DNA of 64,000 bases from Acholoe squamosa (lineage: Eukaryota > Annelida > Polychaeta > Phyllodocida > Polynoidae). Below the pieces are notes generated by a model. That model searched no databases, was not told the DNA's origin, and saw only the letters and a program-made list of their open reading frames with translations. The position numbers were made by a program, and so were the translations under genes. How positions within the stretch are numbered: the first letter of the stretch is position 1; each line of letters starts with the position of its first letter. Positions 23,840-36,957 of the stretch are shown one piece after another. The stretch spans positions 105,999,669-106,063,668 of the forward strand of contig OX439036.1 in the NCBI GenBank assembly GCA_949317995.1. Direction: 5' to 3'.

Positions 23840-24178
23840 AGGATTCGGTTTTAAGAAGTGTGCAGCCCTGTCTGAACAAGAAGGGATTCAGTATCTGGAA
23901 GGTGAGTTCCCGGGAGACCATGAGACCCCAGGTATAGCCTATCAGGACTATAGGGACCCGTCACGGAATGATGCCAAAGAATCGGATTCCGAGAGTGAGA
24001 TCTTGACAGTAGGGTTGGACGTCACTGTTGATGACCATCCGATAGTGCCGGCTAACCAAACCGTGCCCAACATCAGATCATCAGACTTGTTAAGAGATGG
24101 CAATTTTGGTAGCCCTATATTTTTGCTTAAGTACCCAATAGTGAACCACGAGGGCGGCGGCAGGACCAGATCCACCTT

Positions 24179-26683
24179 ATGCCCTTGGCTGACCAGGGAG
24201 TATTCTTGAATCAATTAAGTACAGCCCTCCTTTCAAGATTAGTTTTTAATCCTGGTGGATCCAGCCAACTGGCTCCTATGAGTATGGTTAGCTTGGACAG
24301 ATACCAGGAAGAGAGAAATTGTTATGAAACAGAAATGTTAGCCCATGCAGAATGGAGGCAAATGAATGATCAGGAGAAGTCCAGGGGTGAGAAATTACTG
24401 GAATATCAAAAAAAAGAGGGCGAGCAAAAGCAAAATAAGGTAAAAGAGCTGGAAAGGGAGATTGATGAACTCCTGGACGAGATCGGAGATCTGAAAAAGA
24501 ATAAGGGATTATTGGAAAGAACCGCTGAAACCCTATAACAAGAGGTGGATACCCATCACGCTGGACTCAAGGAAATTCAGGCTAGGATTCAGGGTTAGAA
24601 AGCAGAATATGGAATATGTGAGAGAAATGTTGAGGATGTGAGATTGCAATTAAGTGTAGCCACTTCCACATTGGAAACAAAGACTTGTGAGCAAGATGAG
24701 ACCTTAGGGCAGTACCGAGCTGGGCTGGATATAGCCAGCACTCGCCTTGCGGACTGAGAAAAACAAGTCGAGGCCCAACACGAGGTTTACGAGAAAAATA
24801 AGAAACCCATAGAGAAACAGCAGAAGGAGCATGTGGCTCTCCAGGAGCAACACATTCAAGAAAATGACCGATTGATTACTGACGTTCAGGATAACAATCA
24901 AGAACTGTACCAGGAAAGGGACGATCTGATGTACGTAATCACAAAGTTAAGAATCTTACAGGAGGGATCCGAGGATTCCGATGAGGGGGATCAGGATCTG
25001 AATGAAGAGGATGAGGCAGAAGAAGAATTTGGTGAGCCAGACCTTAGTCGTATCCCCCGGAATGACGAAGAAGAGAGTATACAGGTCACTTCTACTCCGA
25101 AACCCATTCTGAAGAAAGGATATGATCCTTTTGTGAATAACCAATCTACCCGGAATGTCGTGGGGGACAGATATGTTCCCGGTAGTGATAAGAACATTTG
25201 GTTAAGTGTTGGTCAGAAGGATACCACCTTTACCATGGATGGCGAATATCAGTACATCGACAGCAGGGGTCAGGTACTGTCCTCTACTCGTTTAGACCAC
25301 ACCTCTCCAGGGGGCGCTGAGGGGCTAGGGGATATATCTGATCAGGTGGAAGACATCGGTCAGTCTATTCCAAACAATCAGACCTATAGGGTGGAAAATC
25401 AGAAGTGCGACCTACCCAGTACCGATCAGAATAATAATACTACCCCTAGTAGAAGTGGGACTCACCCTAGCAGTACTAACACTACTGGGGATCCAGGGTT
25501 CCAACCAGGTATGAATACGGGGTATGGATTTACCTTCTGGAACAATACGAATAATAACCATTCGGGATCAAGTGGTCCGGGATCGAATGGATCCGGTGGG
25601 GGTGGTAAGAAAAGTAAAGATCAGAAGATATTGGATTGGAGTCTGGAACAATGTACCAAATTGAAAAGTAGGGAAAGTTCGGCAAAGAAAAGTCAGATTG
25701 AGACTAAGCCTTTCGATTGTTCCGAACCATGGAGAGATTGGTTCTCGGATTTCACGGACGACCATGAAGTAGACGGGTATGATGAAGAAGAGTCCTTACC
25801 TATATTGGTAAGATGCCTGAAGAAGGGACTGGGTAGGATTGCTGTGGACCATTGGAGGGAGCAGTACAAGAGTAGGGGAACGTACACCCAATTGGTTGAA
25901 ATCTGTAGTTCCTACCTCGGAAGTATAGTATCCAAGGATCCGATGACACAATATAGGAAAAGAGTTCAGAAGCCAGGTGAATCAGTTCAAGTATATGGTT
26001 TAGAACTCAGATACTATTACGAAAGGCTAGGCCTAATTTGGTAATGGATGATGACTATATAAGTGATGAATTAATTTTACATTTTGTAAGGGGATTACCA
26101 GAAAAAAAGACCATCAGGACTGTGCTTACAGGGCATGGAGTCCAGGTGCGAATATGAAGACGCTATGTGATGCAATAGCTAACTTGAATAAGAAAAAGAC
26201 TTTCCTTTCCGGATTTGTCCCACAGGAAACGGGGTATGGTACTACCCACTCTGAAACCAACTGGGGTGAAACTGAATATGAAGTAGTGGAATATGAAGAA
26301 GAAGATGGATCAATCTCTGCGCTGAGATTCCTGAAGAATTCTAAGAAATTTATTCCCAGGAGGAGTTTGACCACTCAGCCAAGACGAGGCAATTCCGAAA
26401 GCAGAGACAAAGTCAGTTCTGAATCTAAATAGACTGTGGTTAAGAAGGACGAGGGTAAACCATCTGGAAACATGGATACGAAAAGTATGATGGAAAGTAT
26501 GTTAAGGTCTTTCCGGGAGGACATTGAAAGTCATCGATACAGTAGACCCAGGTTTGATAACTCCAGGATCAGGTGTTACCGTTGCCAGAAGATGGGACAT
26601 GTACCTTAGGAATGTAGAACCGATGAGCCCATTCCCCGGAATATGTCAGCTGTCGAGGAGATTGAACCCGAGTCGGAAAATTA
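24179..26683 (+). pseudogene. gag: gag of element B: coiled coil, capsid, CCHC knuckle
   Basis: One frame runs 24179-26044 with stops at 24536, 24596 and 24755. The N-terminal ~230 residues are a long charged coiled coil. An Asn/Ser/Gly-rich linker follows. The capsid has SEPWRDWFSDF, LPILVRCLKKGLGR and KRVQKPGESVQVYGLELR. The frame shifts near 26040 and capsid sequence continues. The zinc knuckle at 26574-26615 reads CYRCQKMGHVP-stop-EC, a CX2CX4HX4C box with an internal TAG. A short in-frame leader at 24003-24209 may be the true N-terminus. Gag packages the element RNA. Confidence 0.8.
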
Positions 26684-26929
26684 AGAAGGGTTGAGGATGT
26701 GACAGACTGCTCAACCCGGAAACCTAATGTATGCCGGAATACTGTCCCTGATTAGCTGTCTGATGAATCCGAAATGAATACACCTGGGGAGAAGGGATCG
26801 GAGATTGATCTCCTCGCCCCTCCTATGGCCGGGGACTCCAACATAAGGAAGAAAACTAAGTCAGTAGAAGATTAAAGTACTCACGTTGGAGAAGAGGAAG
26901 GGTGGATAGAGCTATTCACATGTGTATGT

Positions 26930-29687
26930 GTGGCACACCTTCCCCCGAACCATCCATGTCTGGAGCATCTGAAAGACCATGGATTGGATCTCGGCATTTC
27001 AGAAGATTTTGATAGGTTTACCGGAAACCCCTCTCCTTTAAGAGGCAGAAGATGGTATGTATCTGTTACGACCCAAGGTAGGACTGGGGAGTTTTTGGTT
27101 GATACTGGGGCCAGTCACTCAATGATCTCCAATAAATTCTACAGCCTTTTGCCGGACAAGAGTGAGAACCTCATAACGGGGGTAAACCCTTGTACGGCCG
27201 ATGGGACCCGTATGCAAGTTCTTGGTAGAACATTTATGGACGTGTCAGTTGGTGGAAAGGAGTTTGTACTCTCACCCACCATAGCTAATATGAATGATGA
27301 AGGGATACTTGGGTTGGACTTCGCGAGTCTGTTCGAGGCTGAGCTAAATCCTTGTAGTGGGGTGCTAAGGATCCGGAAGCCCTATGACATCCAAGTGAAG
27401 TGTGTGTTAAGACAAATAAGTGCAGTTGCCAGCTTGGTAGATACAGTAAAGGTAACTCCGGGTGTCTCCTGTGATGTGTTGTGTACTCCGGATTGGATAT
27501 TGGAAGGCCAGGAGGGAATATTTAAACCTGAATTGGTTCAATTAGCTAGTATCGGACTGGAATCAGTAGACACTTTGGTAGGAAATCCATTCTGGAACGT
27601 ATTGCCGGTTATGAATCGGGGCAATAAAACCATCTACCTACAGAAAGGATCCGAGATTGGGTCCATGACATTGGTAAATGAAGTACAGGAGGATATACAG
27701 AGATCTGAGATTAAACTGTCAGGGAAAGAAAAGATGAATATGGAATTAGATAAACTGGTGGATGATTCTTCTCTAGAGAACAACTGTCAGAAGATGGAGG
27801 TTCTGAATCTAATACAGAAATACGAGGATGCATTCGGCTACTCTGGGGGTCCCTTAGGCCCGAATGATAAGGTGCTACACCATATCAATACCGGAGAGGC
27901 CGAAACCCTTTAAGATCCCATACCGCCGGTTACCACTTAAGAAGATCATATGTGAAAATGAGATATTTGATCAGTTGGAAAAGGGAGTACCTAGTACCAG
28001 TCCTTGGTCTAGCCCTGTTGTCATGACCACTAAGAAGGACGGGAGTATCCGGTTTTGTGTGGATTATAGGAAATTGAATGGATTGACTAAGAAGAATTCG
28101 AATCCTCTCCTGAGGGTTGATGAAACTCTGGATGCCCTGGGGGGAACAATTGGTTCTGTACCCTGGATCTCCAATCCGGGTACTGGCAGATCGGAATGGA
28201 CCCTGGTGATATAGAAAAGACAGCGTTCTCTAGCCGTCTGGGACTGTTTGAATATACGGTAATGCCCTTTGGGTTATGTAATGCACCTGCTACATTTGAG
28301 GCCATGATTGAGTGATCTACTGTGGAAGAAATGTTTGGTGTATTTGGATGACGTTATTGTCTTCGGAAAGACATTCCGGGAGTGCCTGCACAATCTGGAA
28401 GCGGTGATGAAAAGGATAGTATCAAATAGGTTACATCTGAAACCAAAGAAATACGAATTGTTTAAGAAATCAATTACGTACCTAGTCAGGATTATATCCA
28501 TGGAAGAGATCAAGGCTGATCCTGAAAAGGTGGAAAGTGTCCGAGATTGGGAGAGACTGGTAACTGCTAAGCAAGTATGGTCCTTCCTTGGTTTCTGTAG
28601 CTACTACAGGGATTTCATCCTGGGATACTCTCGAGTGAGCTTTCCTCTACAGAGTATCGCACACTGGACACCTGGAAGAGTACGGGAACCATTCCCATGG
28701 GGGAGTGATCAGGAGCTTTTTAAGAAATTAAAAGCTCTATTTACGGATACCCCGGTGTTGAAATACCTGACCCTATCAGATCATTTTATATTGGATACGG
28801 ATGCTAGTAATGATAGCATTGGAGCCGCACTCTCTCAGGTCCAGGATGGTGTGGAGGTTCTGATCGCTTTTGCTAGCAATACCCTGAATAAGGCCCAAAG
28901 GAATTATTGCACCACTAAGAGGGAACTCTTGGCTGTGGTGGAGTACACTAAGAAATTTAAACATTTTTTATGGGGTTCTGATTTCACACTAAGGACCAAC
29001 CATTCATCTTTCTGCTGGCTCCTTAATTTTAAGGATGCTGAAAGAATGATAGGCACATGGTTGGCGCATCTTTCGGAATTCGGGTTGGAGCACAGCCAGA
29101 TCCAACATAGTTCAGGAGCTAAGCATACCAAAGTGGATGCCCTATCTAGGAAACCAATCCGGAAATGTGGCTGGGAGAGTTGTGGAGATTGCAGACAGCA
29201 TAACACAGTGATTGCTGATGCGCATATGCCATATAGGGACTATCCGTGAACTTTGATAGAGTGGTCACCTGAGATCATTCGTCAGTTCCAAAGTAAGGAT
29301 CCTATCACCAAGAAACTCCTGGAAATAGTTCCATCCGGAATTAAACCTATTCACCCTTCTATTAGTATGAGAATAGGGAAATGAGGAGGCCGAACTAGAA
29401 GTCAGGGAAGAAATCTTATGTAGGTGGAAGACTAGTCCAACTAATAAGATTCTTCAGATTGTCATCCCGAGTGCAAGAGTAGATCTCTGGAAAGACTTTC
29501 CCGGAGATACTATTGGCCAGGAATGAGTGGAGATTTACTAAGGTGGATTGCCAGTTGTCCCGACTGTTGTAAGAATAAACCCGGGGAAGGGTTAGGAAAA
29601 AATCCATTGGTTCAGGAATTATTTGGAGTGCGCTTTGCCAGAATTGCGATTGATATCATTAGTGGGTTTACTAAAACGCAGGAGAAC
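26930..29687 (+). pseudogene. pol: pol of element B, part 1: protease, RT, RNase H, integrase N-terminus
   Basis: Protease: FLVDTGASHSMIS (active site DTG) and the GILGLDF flap region. RT: SPVVMTTKKDGSIRFCVDYR, FGLCNAPATFE and CLVYLDDVIVFGK, spread over changing frames between 27900 and 28520. RNase H: FILDTDASNDSIGAALSQV, CTTKRELLAVVEYTKKFKH and HTKVDALSRKP. Integrase zinc domain: RRYYWPGM and CPDCCKNKPG; the His half is damaged. The reading stops in GFTKTQEN, where LINE 2 is inserted. Confidence 0.88.
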
Positions 29688-29697
29688 GCAAAAAATC

Positions 29698-32293
29698 GCA
29701 GTTCTGGACCATGCCCTTCGTCGTAGGAATTTAGTAGTGGATGGACTTGTATTTAATCAAGGTGAGAATACCAAGCTAGTTGCATACCAATTGCTCACAG
29801 CTATAGACAACACTCTGGATTGGCACGATGTAGATATAGCCTACAGACAGGGGTCCCCTCGAGAGAAAATAAGAACGATGATAATTGTATTAACCAAAGC
29901 TGAAGCCAGGGACAATATCCTATCCAAGAAAAATGCACTACAAGACTCATTAAGGTACAAAACTGTCTTCATCTCTGAAGATGCCAATGTAACAATCAAG
30001 AAGCAAAAATCTGAGATAAGCTCTATTGTAAAACTGGGCATAGATGCTGGCCTAACGGTCCAAGCCAAGGGCAGAGGACTAGTATACAGTGGGAGATTTT
30101 ACCCCCACCATGCCTTAAATGATTTGCCACCTGAACTCCGACTGGCAAATGCAAGGACTTTAGTCACAGATGAATTTGTAGGATATCACTCAGAGCTGGC
30201 TCCATTGAGTAACTTTTTCCCCTGTTCAATTGTGACTGAGGGCAAAACATTCATTAGTGTAGAACAGGCACTGTCATACAAAAAGGCTATATATGCTGGG
30301 AGACTCGACAAAGCTGAACGATCATGGAGACCTATACCCTAATAGATGCAAAGAACATTGCCAAAAGTTTTAATGCTGACGGCTGAAAAGAGAGGGAGGA
30401 GGGTGAACTTAAGCAACTGGACACTCTGAAATTTGAGCAGGATAATAAACTAAGGGAAATATTAATGAGCACATGCTCTCATAGATTATTGGAATGTACA
30501 AATTCAATGGTGTGGGGGACTGGAGTAGGCACTTACCTAATATTTCAAGACTTTATCCCATTAAACCTATCTAATGATCAATGGATGGATCTTGAGAAAA
30601 GAAGTGGATTTGCTTTTTAAATGAAGTCTCTATGTCAATTTTAAGTGGAATTATGACCGGTCAAAGGTACCAAATCAGACCCAGAATTCTGCCATAGTTA
30701 AGAGTTTAATTTGGATCTAATTTTGTGATCAAGCAAGATGAATCCAAGGTATACTAGATCACTAAAATGATTATTTTGGGCAATTTTCTTTTCAGATAAG
30801 CAAGATATACCCTCAAGAATGTAAATAATGATACATTTTATCATAATCAAACAATGTAAAAGCAATTTTTTGATGTCATCTTTTCCCTTGAACTGTGCGC
30901 TCTGACAGAACCACGGCAGAATATCGTCTTTGACTCAGGACGTTTGAATGATCATAACTTCCATTTAAATTGACATAATAACTTCATCTAAAAAGCAAAA
31001 CTACTTATTTTTATCATAGCTATCAATTTCCCACCATATAAAATACATACAATAAGGTCTTAATTGATAGGTAAGTGCCCAACATTGGGGAGGTTGGGAT
31101 AAGTGTCCAGAGATAATCTTGCTCAAGAAGTTTGCAGGGTCTGTCAAACATACTGCAGCCCCTTAGAAAAAGAAAATGAAAACATTTTCTAGATCATTTT
31201 TAACCATAGAACAGGTGGGAACCATTTATTTTTAGGTGCTCAATGATCTTCTCATAATAAAATGGTTCTAAACTTTTAGTTGAACTTTGATGGGGTCAAA
31301 GGCAAAATTCCCTGCATTCAACATTGTACAAAAAATAATCATTTTAAAGGTCTAGCCAAGCCTGTTAAAATGAGCCCTTGTTTGTAAAGATCCTCCAGTA
31401 AATAGCTTCAGAATAAGCTTGCAAAGAAAGGAGAGTTTAACACTACCCAGTTTCAGCTTTATCACAGTTTCACACCTCTCCTGCAGCAGACTCACACAGT
31501 GGAGGTATTTCAGTGCCTAACTGGAGCAACCATACGATCAAAAGCTGTACGAGAGGGTTTTTTTCAAAGGAAAAAACAGAGGGGGTGAAATACTAATGGA
31601 GGTTAGACAAGAGCTTATGGCGAAATACCACCCGGGCGCCACACCACAAGCCCCACTTCCATATACCAATAGAGTACAGGATGCACGGACCACAGCCCCA
31701 CCCACTACGGCTGCTGCAGGCACCACAGGTGGACAAGACCAACCTACCCCAACCACACCCACTACCATAACTGCTCAACCCACTCCTCAGGACCCTCTAG
31801 CCATACCACTATAGCAGACTCTCCTACCGTAACAACTGTGACTGATGCTGCACCAAACACACCCGCGACAGAAGCTGTTACTGTAACAGTGACGACTACA
31901 ACCACACCCGTATCTCACAGCACCACTGGGACTACCAGCATAGCAACCACTACTCCAGCTCCAGTGACTACTGTGGCAACTACTGCCACCCCCATAATTT
32001 CACCCACTGATGCTGGTCCCAAAATGAAGAATAGTATGACTACCACCACCCCCGTCACTATTACACAGCTACAACAAGAACAATATGAAGCTGGTAGTAT
32101 CCCAGCATCTGCATTGAGCACACCTGTGCATGTCAAGCCTACCGTGACATCCCCACAAGCCGCAAACACTGAAACCAAAGGTCGTAAAAGTAAAGATAAG
32201 GACAAGAAAGAGAAGAATAAAGATAAGCCCAAGAGCCAGGACTCGCACAACTTACAGCAGAGAATACTAAGTTACTTTTCTCCATCAAAATAA
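29698..32293 (+). pseudogene. LINE 2 ORF1: RRM-like, NADAR, Thr-rich tail with PIP-box-like end
   Basis: RRRNLVVDGLVFNQ to GRFYPHHALNDLPPEL resembles the RRM/C-terminal part of L1-type ORF1 proteins (RNA binding). A NADAR domain follows: ELAPLSNFFPCSI and SVEQALSYKKAIYAG, then after a frame change LKFEQDNKLREILM and NSMVWGTG. There it is cut by a 994-bp transposon and resumes with KGKNRGGEILMEVRQELMAK, the family's conserved end. Then come a Thr/Pro-rich region, a Lys-rich segment and a C-terminus QQRILSYFSPSK. QQRILSYF (32255-32278) fits the PCNA-interacting consensus QxxIxxYF. At least two frameshifts; pseudogene. Confidence 0.75.
30526..31519. mobile_element. 994-bp non-autonomous DNA transposon in the NADAR region of LINE 2
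   Basis: Ends TAGGCACT and AGTGCCTA; a 7-bp duplication ACTGGAG flanks it (30519-30525 and 31520-31526). Internal inverted similarity continues (for example AAAATGATTATTTT at about 30760 and its complement near 31340). No coding capacity. Superfamily is not certain; a 7-8-bp duplication would suit hAT or related groups. Confidence 0.8.
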
Positions 32294-32939
32294 TAATGGT
32301 ATTGAACTGAGTTGACTAGACACCCTAAAAGTCTATCTAAGGTAGTCTAATATGTCCAAATTGATATATAATTAGTCATATTGAATGATATGCTATAAAT
32401 GGCCTCGCGATATGATAGCTACCTGTGTGTGTTAGTTTGCTTTCTTCACTAAGATGTAAATGTATTGTTATTAGCATGGAGTATGTAAATGTAGAGAGCT
32501 ATGCTATCCTAGACACTGAGATGATAGCCCTAAGTCAACCACTCACGTAATATACACCAACACATTAGGTGCACCATGTTATATAATGACAATCATCATA
32601 TACCATGTCAGTAGGTCAAGTGTCTAGTCCAGGGAACAGCTGATCCGCTATAGGACCCAATGAGTCAAAAGAGCGAGTACAATGCTACTATATTCCCCCT
32701 CAACATAATACATATTTTATTAATTTAATTTGTACATAGTAAATAATCTGGTAATGTCTAGACATCTGGTAATGTCTAGACATATTAAAACAATCTAGCT
32801 CGGAGTGTGCTGCCTCAATAATGCGCCGTACAATGAATCCCATGTCAGAATGCATTACAACGGTCATTTTCATACTAGGTATCACTTCATATCACATCAT
32901 CATAACTGTCTATGAACATCACAATGGTTTTTCTTGAAG
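32294..32939 (+). other. Spacer between ORF1 and ORF2 of LINE 2
   Basis: AT-rich, no ORF of note. A duplicated CATCTGGTAATGTCTAGA occurs at about 32745-32780. Confidence 0.4.
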
Positions 32940-35485
32940 ACATACCCAAAAAAAAGGGGCTCAGGTTTATATGTACAAATACTAGAGCAATGTATGGTAA
33001 AAGAACAAATGTTTTCAAATTAATATCAAGTGCTGATGTAATAGGCATAGTGGAAAGTTGGTTGAACTAGACACATAAAGATGTTAATCTTATGGTACCT
33101 GAATATCAATACATACGCTTTGACCGGTATCCACATAGGGATAAAGATGCTGGAGGCCTAATGTTATACTTACGTAATAGTTATATAGCCACTGTTGATG
33201 TTGAATCTTCTTGCATTAATAAAGAATACGAAATCTTATGTGTTGATGTTGTTGGTAGGAGTTATTAAATACAAAATCTATGTATGTTATCGACCACCAG
33301 ATGCTGGTGTAGACAAGAATGCCATATATAAAAAGCTACAACAGTTAAGGGAGGGGGTCTCAAAAAATAGAAAATTATATATATGGGAGACTTTAATGTA
33401 AATCTTTTTGATAAAAAAATAGTAGAGGAGGACAAGGTAGACAATTTTTGTACAGATAATCAAGTTTTTCAAATTATAAATGAAATGACTCGCCCTAGAT
33501 CTGGCACATTACTTGACCATATATACACCAATGTCCATAATGTCGCTGAATCTGGCTGTATTGACTTCTATATATCTGACCATTGTCCTATTTATATGAT
33601 ACTAAAGTGTGAACGAAATAAAATTAAGAAGAAGTGTGTAAATGCGCAGACATACAGGAGATATGATTTCCTAACACTGAAGAATTATTTGGTAAATTAC
33701 AACTGGGATGATATTGCACTAATAAGGGACTCTAATAATATGTGGCTTCACATTATACAGGTTTTAGAGGAATGTCTGAATACCATGTGCCCCATCAATA
33801 GGATTGTTGTCCCAGAGTATACGCCAGAATGGCTGACTGCCCCAATCATAGAGTTAATGAGAGAAAGAGACTATTTATACAGGAGAGCAAAAAATTCTAT
33901 GCAAAAGGACGATTGGCGAATTTCCAACTTTTTCAAACATAAGGTTGATTATGCTATTTTTAAAAGTAAAAGGATGGAATTAGGGAAATTGATTGTACAC
34001 AGATGGGATGACCCAGCTAAATTTTGAAAGGAATTAAAAGGCTGTTGCCAAACAAAACTACAGCGACCTTGATTAAACTGAGAAATAATACCACCAATCT
34101 AATAATCCCACCAGCTGAATGTTCAGAATACATAAATTCCTTCTTCTCCACTATTGGAGAGAAGTTAGCAAGGGTGCTACCACCTGGTGAGGAAAGAATA
34201 CACCAACCACCACCGTATGGTCTACCAGTACAGAACACAGACCTTTTAGCCCCGATAACGTATTGCTCCCTATGTATGTAGAAGACTACAATGTTATACG
34301 GAAGAGCGAGGACTTATGTGCCCACACCAGCATGGGTATAGAAAGAAGCACTCAACCCAGACAGCCATTACTGAACATCTTAAGACTATTATTGATACAT
34401 CTATAAATCATTCAAAATTATTTTGCCTATTTCTAGACTTTAAAAAGGCTTTCGACACTGTTTCACATCCCCTTACTTTAGCAAAATTACAGGAAATTGG
34501 ACTTAGTAAAAATACTTGCACTTTTTTGAAAAATTATTTAGATAACAGAACACAACGAACATTAGCAAATGACAATCTATCTAAATCACTGCAGGTGATT
34601 TATGGGGTCCCCCAGGGCTCGGTGCTGGGTCCTGTGCTTTTTTCTATATATATCAACTCTTTACCGAGAATATGTGATTGTGATGTAACCCTTTATGCTG
34701 ATGATGCTGTGATTTCGACTAGGTCTGAGTTAGATATGAAAGCTTGTCTACAGTCAATTGCTATGTGGTGTATTAATAATAGCCTAACTATTAATGAAAG
34801 GAAAACAAAATGGATGCTTTTTAATGATAATTCAAGGAACATGTATAGCTTTAAGATTAATAATATTCCGCTTGAGAGAGTGTTTGATTTCCCATACTTA
34901 GGTCTTACCATGGATACTGAGTTGAAGTTTGTACAGCATAGAGCCTTAACAATGCAGAAATTACGGTACAAGATCATCCAGCTCGGACGAATTAGGAAAT
35001 ATATTGATATACCTGCTGCTCTAAGTGTGTTTAAATCCATGATATTGCCTGTCTTTGACTATTGTGATTTTATTTGGGACAGAGAATATGCAGGCGGAAA
35101 TAAAGAGCTGCAGTATATACAAAATAAGGCCCTTAGAATGGTATATAAGGTTAAATTAGAGGAACATCCTATTATGACCACTAAAGAGATACAGACGGCC
35201 AGTAACTGTACAGACCTCAAACTAAGGAGAGATATGCATCTATTGTATTATGGTTTTATGTTAGCAAATGACAATAATAATGTAGATAATCCCAATATCC
35301 CTACACGCTTTCATGCTGGTAAAAGATTAAAAGTACCACACTCCCTAAAACCTATCTTCTTATGTAGCTGCCTGTATAGAGCAATATGTAGATGGAATCA
35401 ACTGAAGCCCGAGTATACCCTTATTGACGATATATATGTTTTTAAAGAGAGAGTGAAAAAAGAAAATAACGACTGTTTTATGTAG
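32940..35485 (+). pseudogene. LINE 2 ORF2: endonuclease-reverse transcriptase
   Basis: Endonuclease: VIGIVESWLN, DKDAGGLMLYLRN, YVCYRPPDAG, MGDFNVNLFDKK and SDHCPIYM; it has in-frame stops and a frameshift near 33380. Reverse transcriptase from 34316: HGYRKKHSTQTA, LFLDFKKAFDTVSH, YGVPQGSVLGPVLFS, and an intact LYADDAVIST catalytic box. The C-terminal domain runs to 35485 without a stop. The segment around 34030-34315 holds the RT fingers in broken frames. Confidence 0.85.
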
Positions 35486-35800
35486 TTAGACCTCATTTTT
35501 TTATTGGAATTGTAATTGAAATATCATCACATCTCATCACATCCATTAATCTGTTTCATTATACAATGAGTTAAATGTTATACCACATACATACTCACTT
35601 ATTCTAAAAGACATTAGATATCATGTATAACTGTCATACTCGATTTTTCCTCAATACCACATACAATATCTGTTTCATGATGGGAAACTTGTATGGGCCC
35701 TAGCGGAAGCACTACAAAGCGTAGAAGCTAGGTTAAGATCACTTTTACTTTGTAACTGTTTTCTTTGTACCCAATAAACCACTTTAAAAAAAAACAACCT
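35486..35800 (+). terminator. LINE 2 3' untranslated region and poly(A)
   Basis: AT-rich non-coding tail with AATAAA at 35773-35778 and an A-run at 35786-35794, right before integrase sequence resumes. Confidence 0.7.
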
Positions 35801-35804
35801 AGAG

Positions 35805-36938
35805 ATAACACATGTATGATGGTCGTGTGCGACTACTATACAAAATATACGAAGATGTTTGTAAGAGGCTGGGTGTTGCAATATGGGGTTCCTCTAATGC
35901 TTCAGAGTGATCAGGGAAGGGAATTCGAATCGGAATTGTTTCAGGAAATGTGCAATTACTAGGCTATCTGCAAGACGCATACAAATCTGTAACATCCTCA
36001 GTCGGACGGGTTAGTAGAGAGGTTCAACCGAACCTTGCTGCAAGTTCTGAAACCATTGGTAAACAAATATCAGGAAGATTGGGATATTCAGTGTGATTTT
36101 GTGGTGCATGCATATAATAGTACGGTGCATGCTTCTACTAATTGCACTCCGAATATGTTGGTTTATGGTGAAGACGTCATAATGCCAGCAGATTTAGTGT
36201 TTGACGTAATCGGAATCAGTCCTGAAACTCCATTTTCTATTATGTTTGTGGAGTCCCTGAGGGATAATTTTAAGAAAGCTTATGAACTGGTCAGGAATCA
36301 ATTAGAAAAATCAGCGAGATCACAGAAGGTGGGATACGACACTGGACTGAAACCTAGATTTTTCAGGGTGGGAGATAGAGTCCTTCGGTTCTATAAACCC
36401 CTTGACAGATTGAAAGTGGTGTCTAGTTGGGATGGCCCGCATGTCATAACTCAGATTATTTCGGAAACTACTTGCTTCATAAAGGACTTGTATGGCAATG
36501 TAAGAAGATGTCTCGTGAAGGTATTAAGACCATACAGGGGTAGAAAACTAGTGGAAGAAATGCATGGAATAGGTACGAATGTTATGGAATTACCGGATAT
36601 TGTAGACTTACCTGAGTTAGATCACTCACCTGACATGGAGGATTGGAAAGATGACTCGGGAACGGTTCCGGACGAGGTATCTGAAAAGAGAAAGAAAAAG
36701 CTGAGAAAGATGCCTATGCTAGAGAAGGAAACGGAAAAGGAACGCAGTAGAATCAATTAAAAAGGAAATTAAGAATAAAAAAGTCTCGGCAGGAGTAAGG
36801 AGGACAAAGCGTACCGAGAACCTGAAGGCTGTGTTAGATCTCTGAAACAGAGCGGAGTCCCCCGGTACTAAAAATAAAACTAATAAGGAGGTCGTTTGCC
36901 GTAGTGCTAGGATTGCTCAGAGAAGTGGTGTTACCTAA
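35805..36938 (+). pseudogene. pol: pol of element B, part 2: integrase core and C-terminus
   Basis: Resumes with CMMVVCDYYTKYTKMF (first catalytic Asp region), then LQSDQGREFESELF (second Asp) and DGLVERFNRTLLQVLKPL (catalytic Glu). About 15 residues present in element C (FPLPNHKAAT) are missing after YTKMF. A TAG lies near 35960. The C-terminal domain GDRVLRFYKPLDRLK and SSWDGPHVITQI is followed by a basic tail. The end aligns with the end of element C pol (RRSPRLRSAVT there, CRSARIAQRSGVT here). Confidence 0.88.
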
Positions 36939-36957
36939 ATCAGCCCGACTATAGATT

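Larger units (their letters stand above)
29688..35800 (+). mobile_element. LINE 2, nested in integrase of element B, with NADAR-bearing ORF1
   Basis: The insertion begins in the middle of ORF1 (5' truncated) and ends with AATAAA (35773-35778) and an A-run (35786-35794). GGAGAAC at the left and AGAGATAAC at the right resemble an imperfect target duplication, and gypsy integrase resumes right after. Order: ORF1 (RRM-like, NADAR, Thr-rich tail), then EN-RT. RT is more divergent from LINE 1 than copies of one family would be, so it is a separate family. Confidence 0.85.

Noticed and set aside
32700..32885. 61-codon antisense frame in LINE 2 spacer
   Set aside because: Short, no domain, AT-rich spacer.
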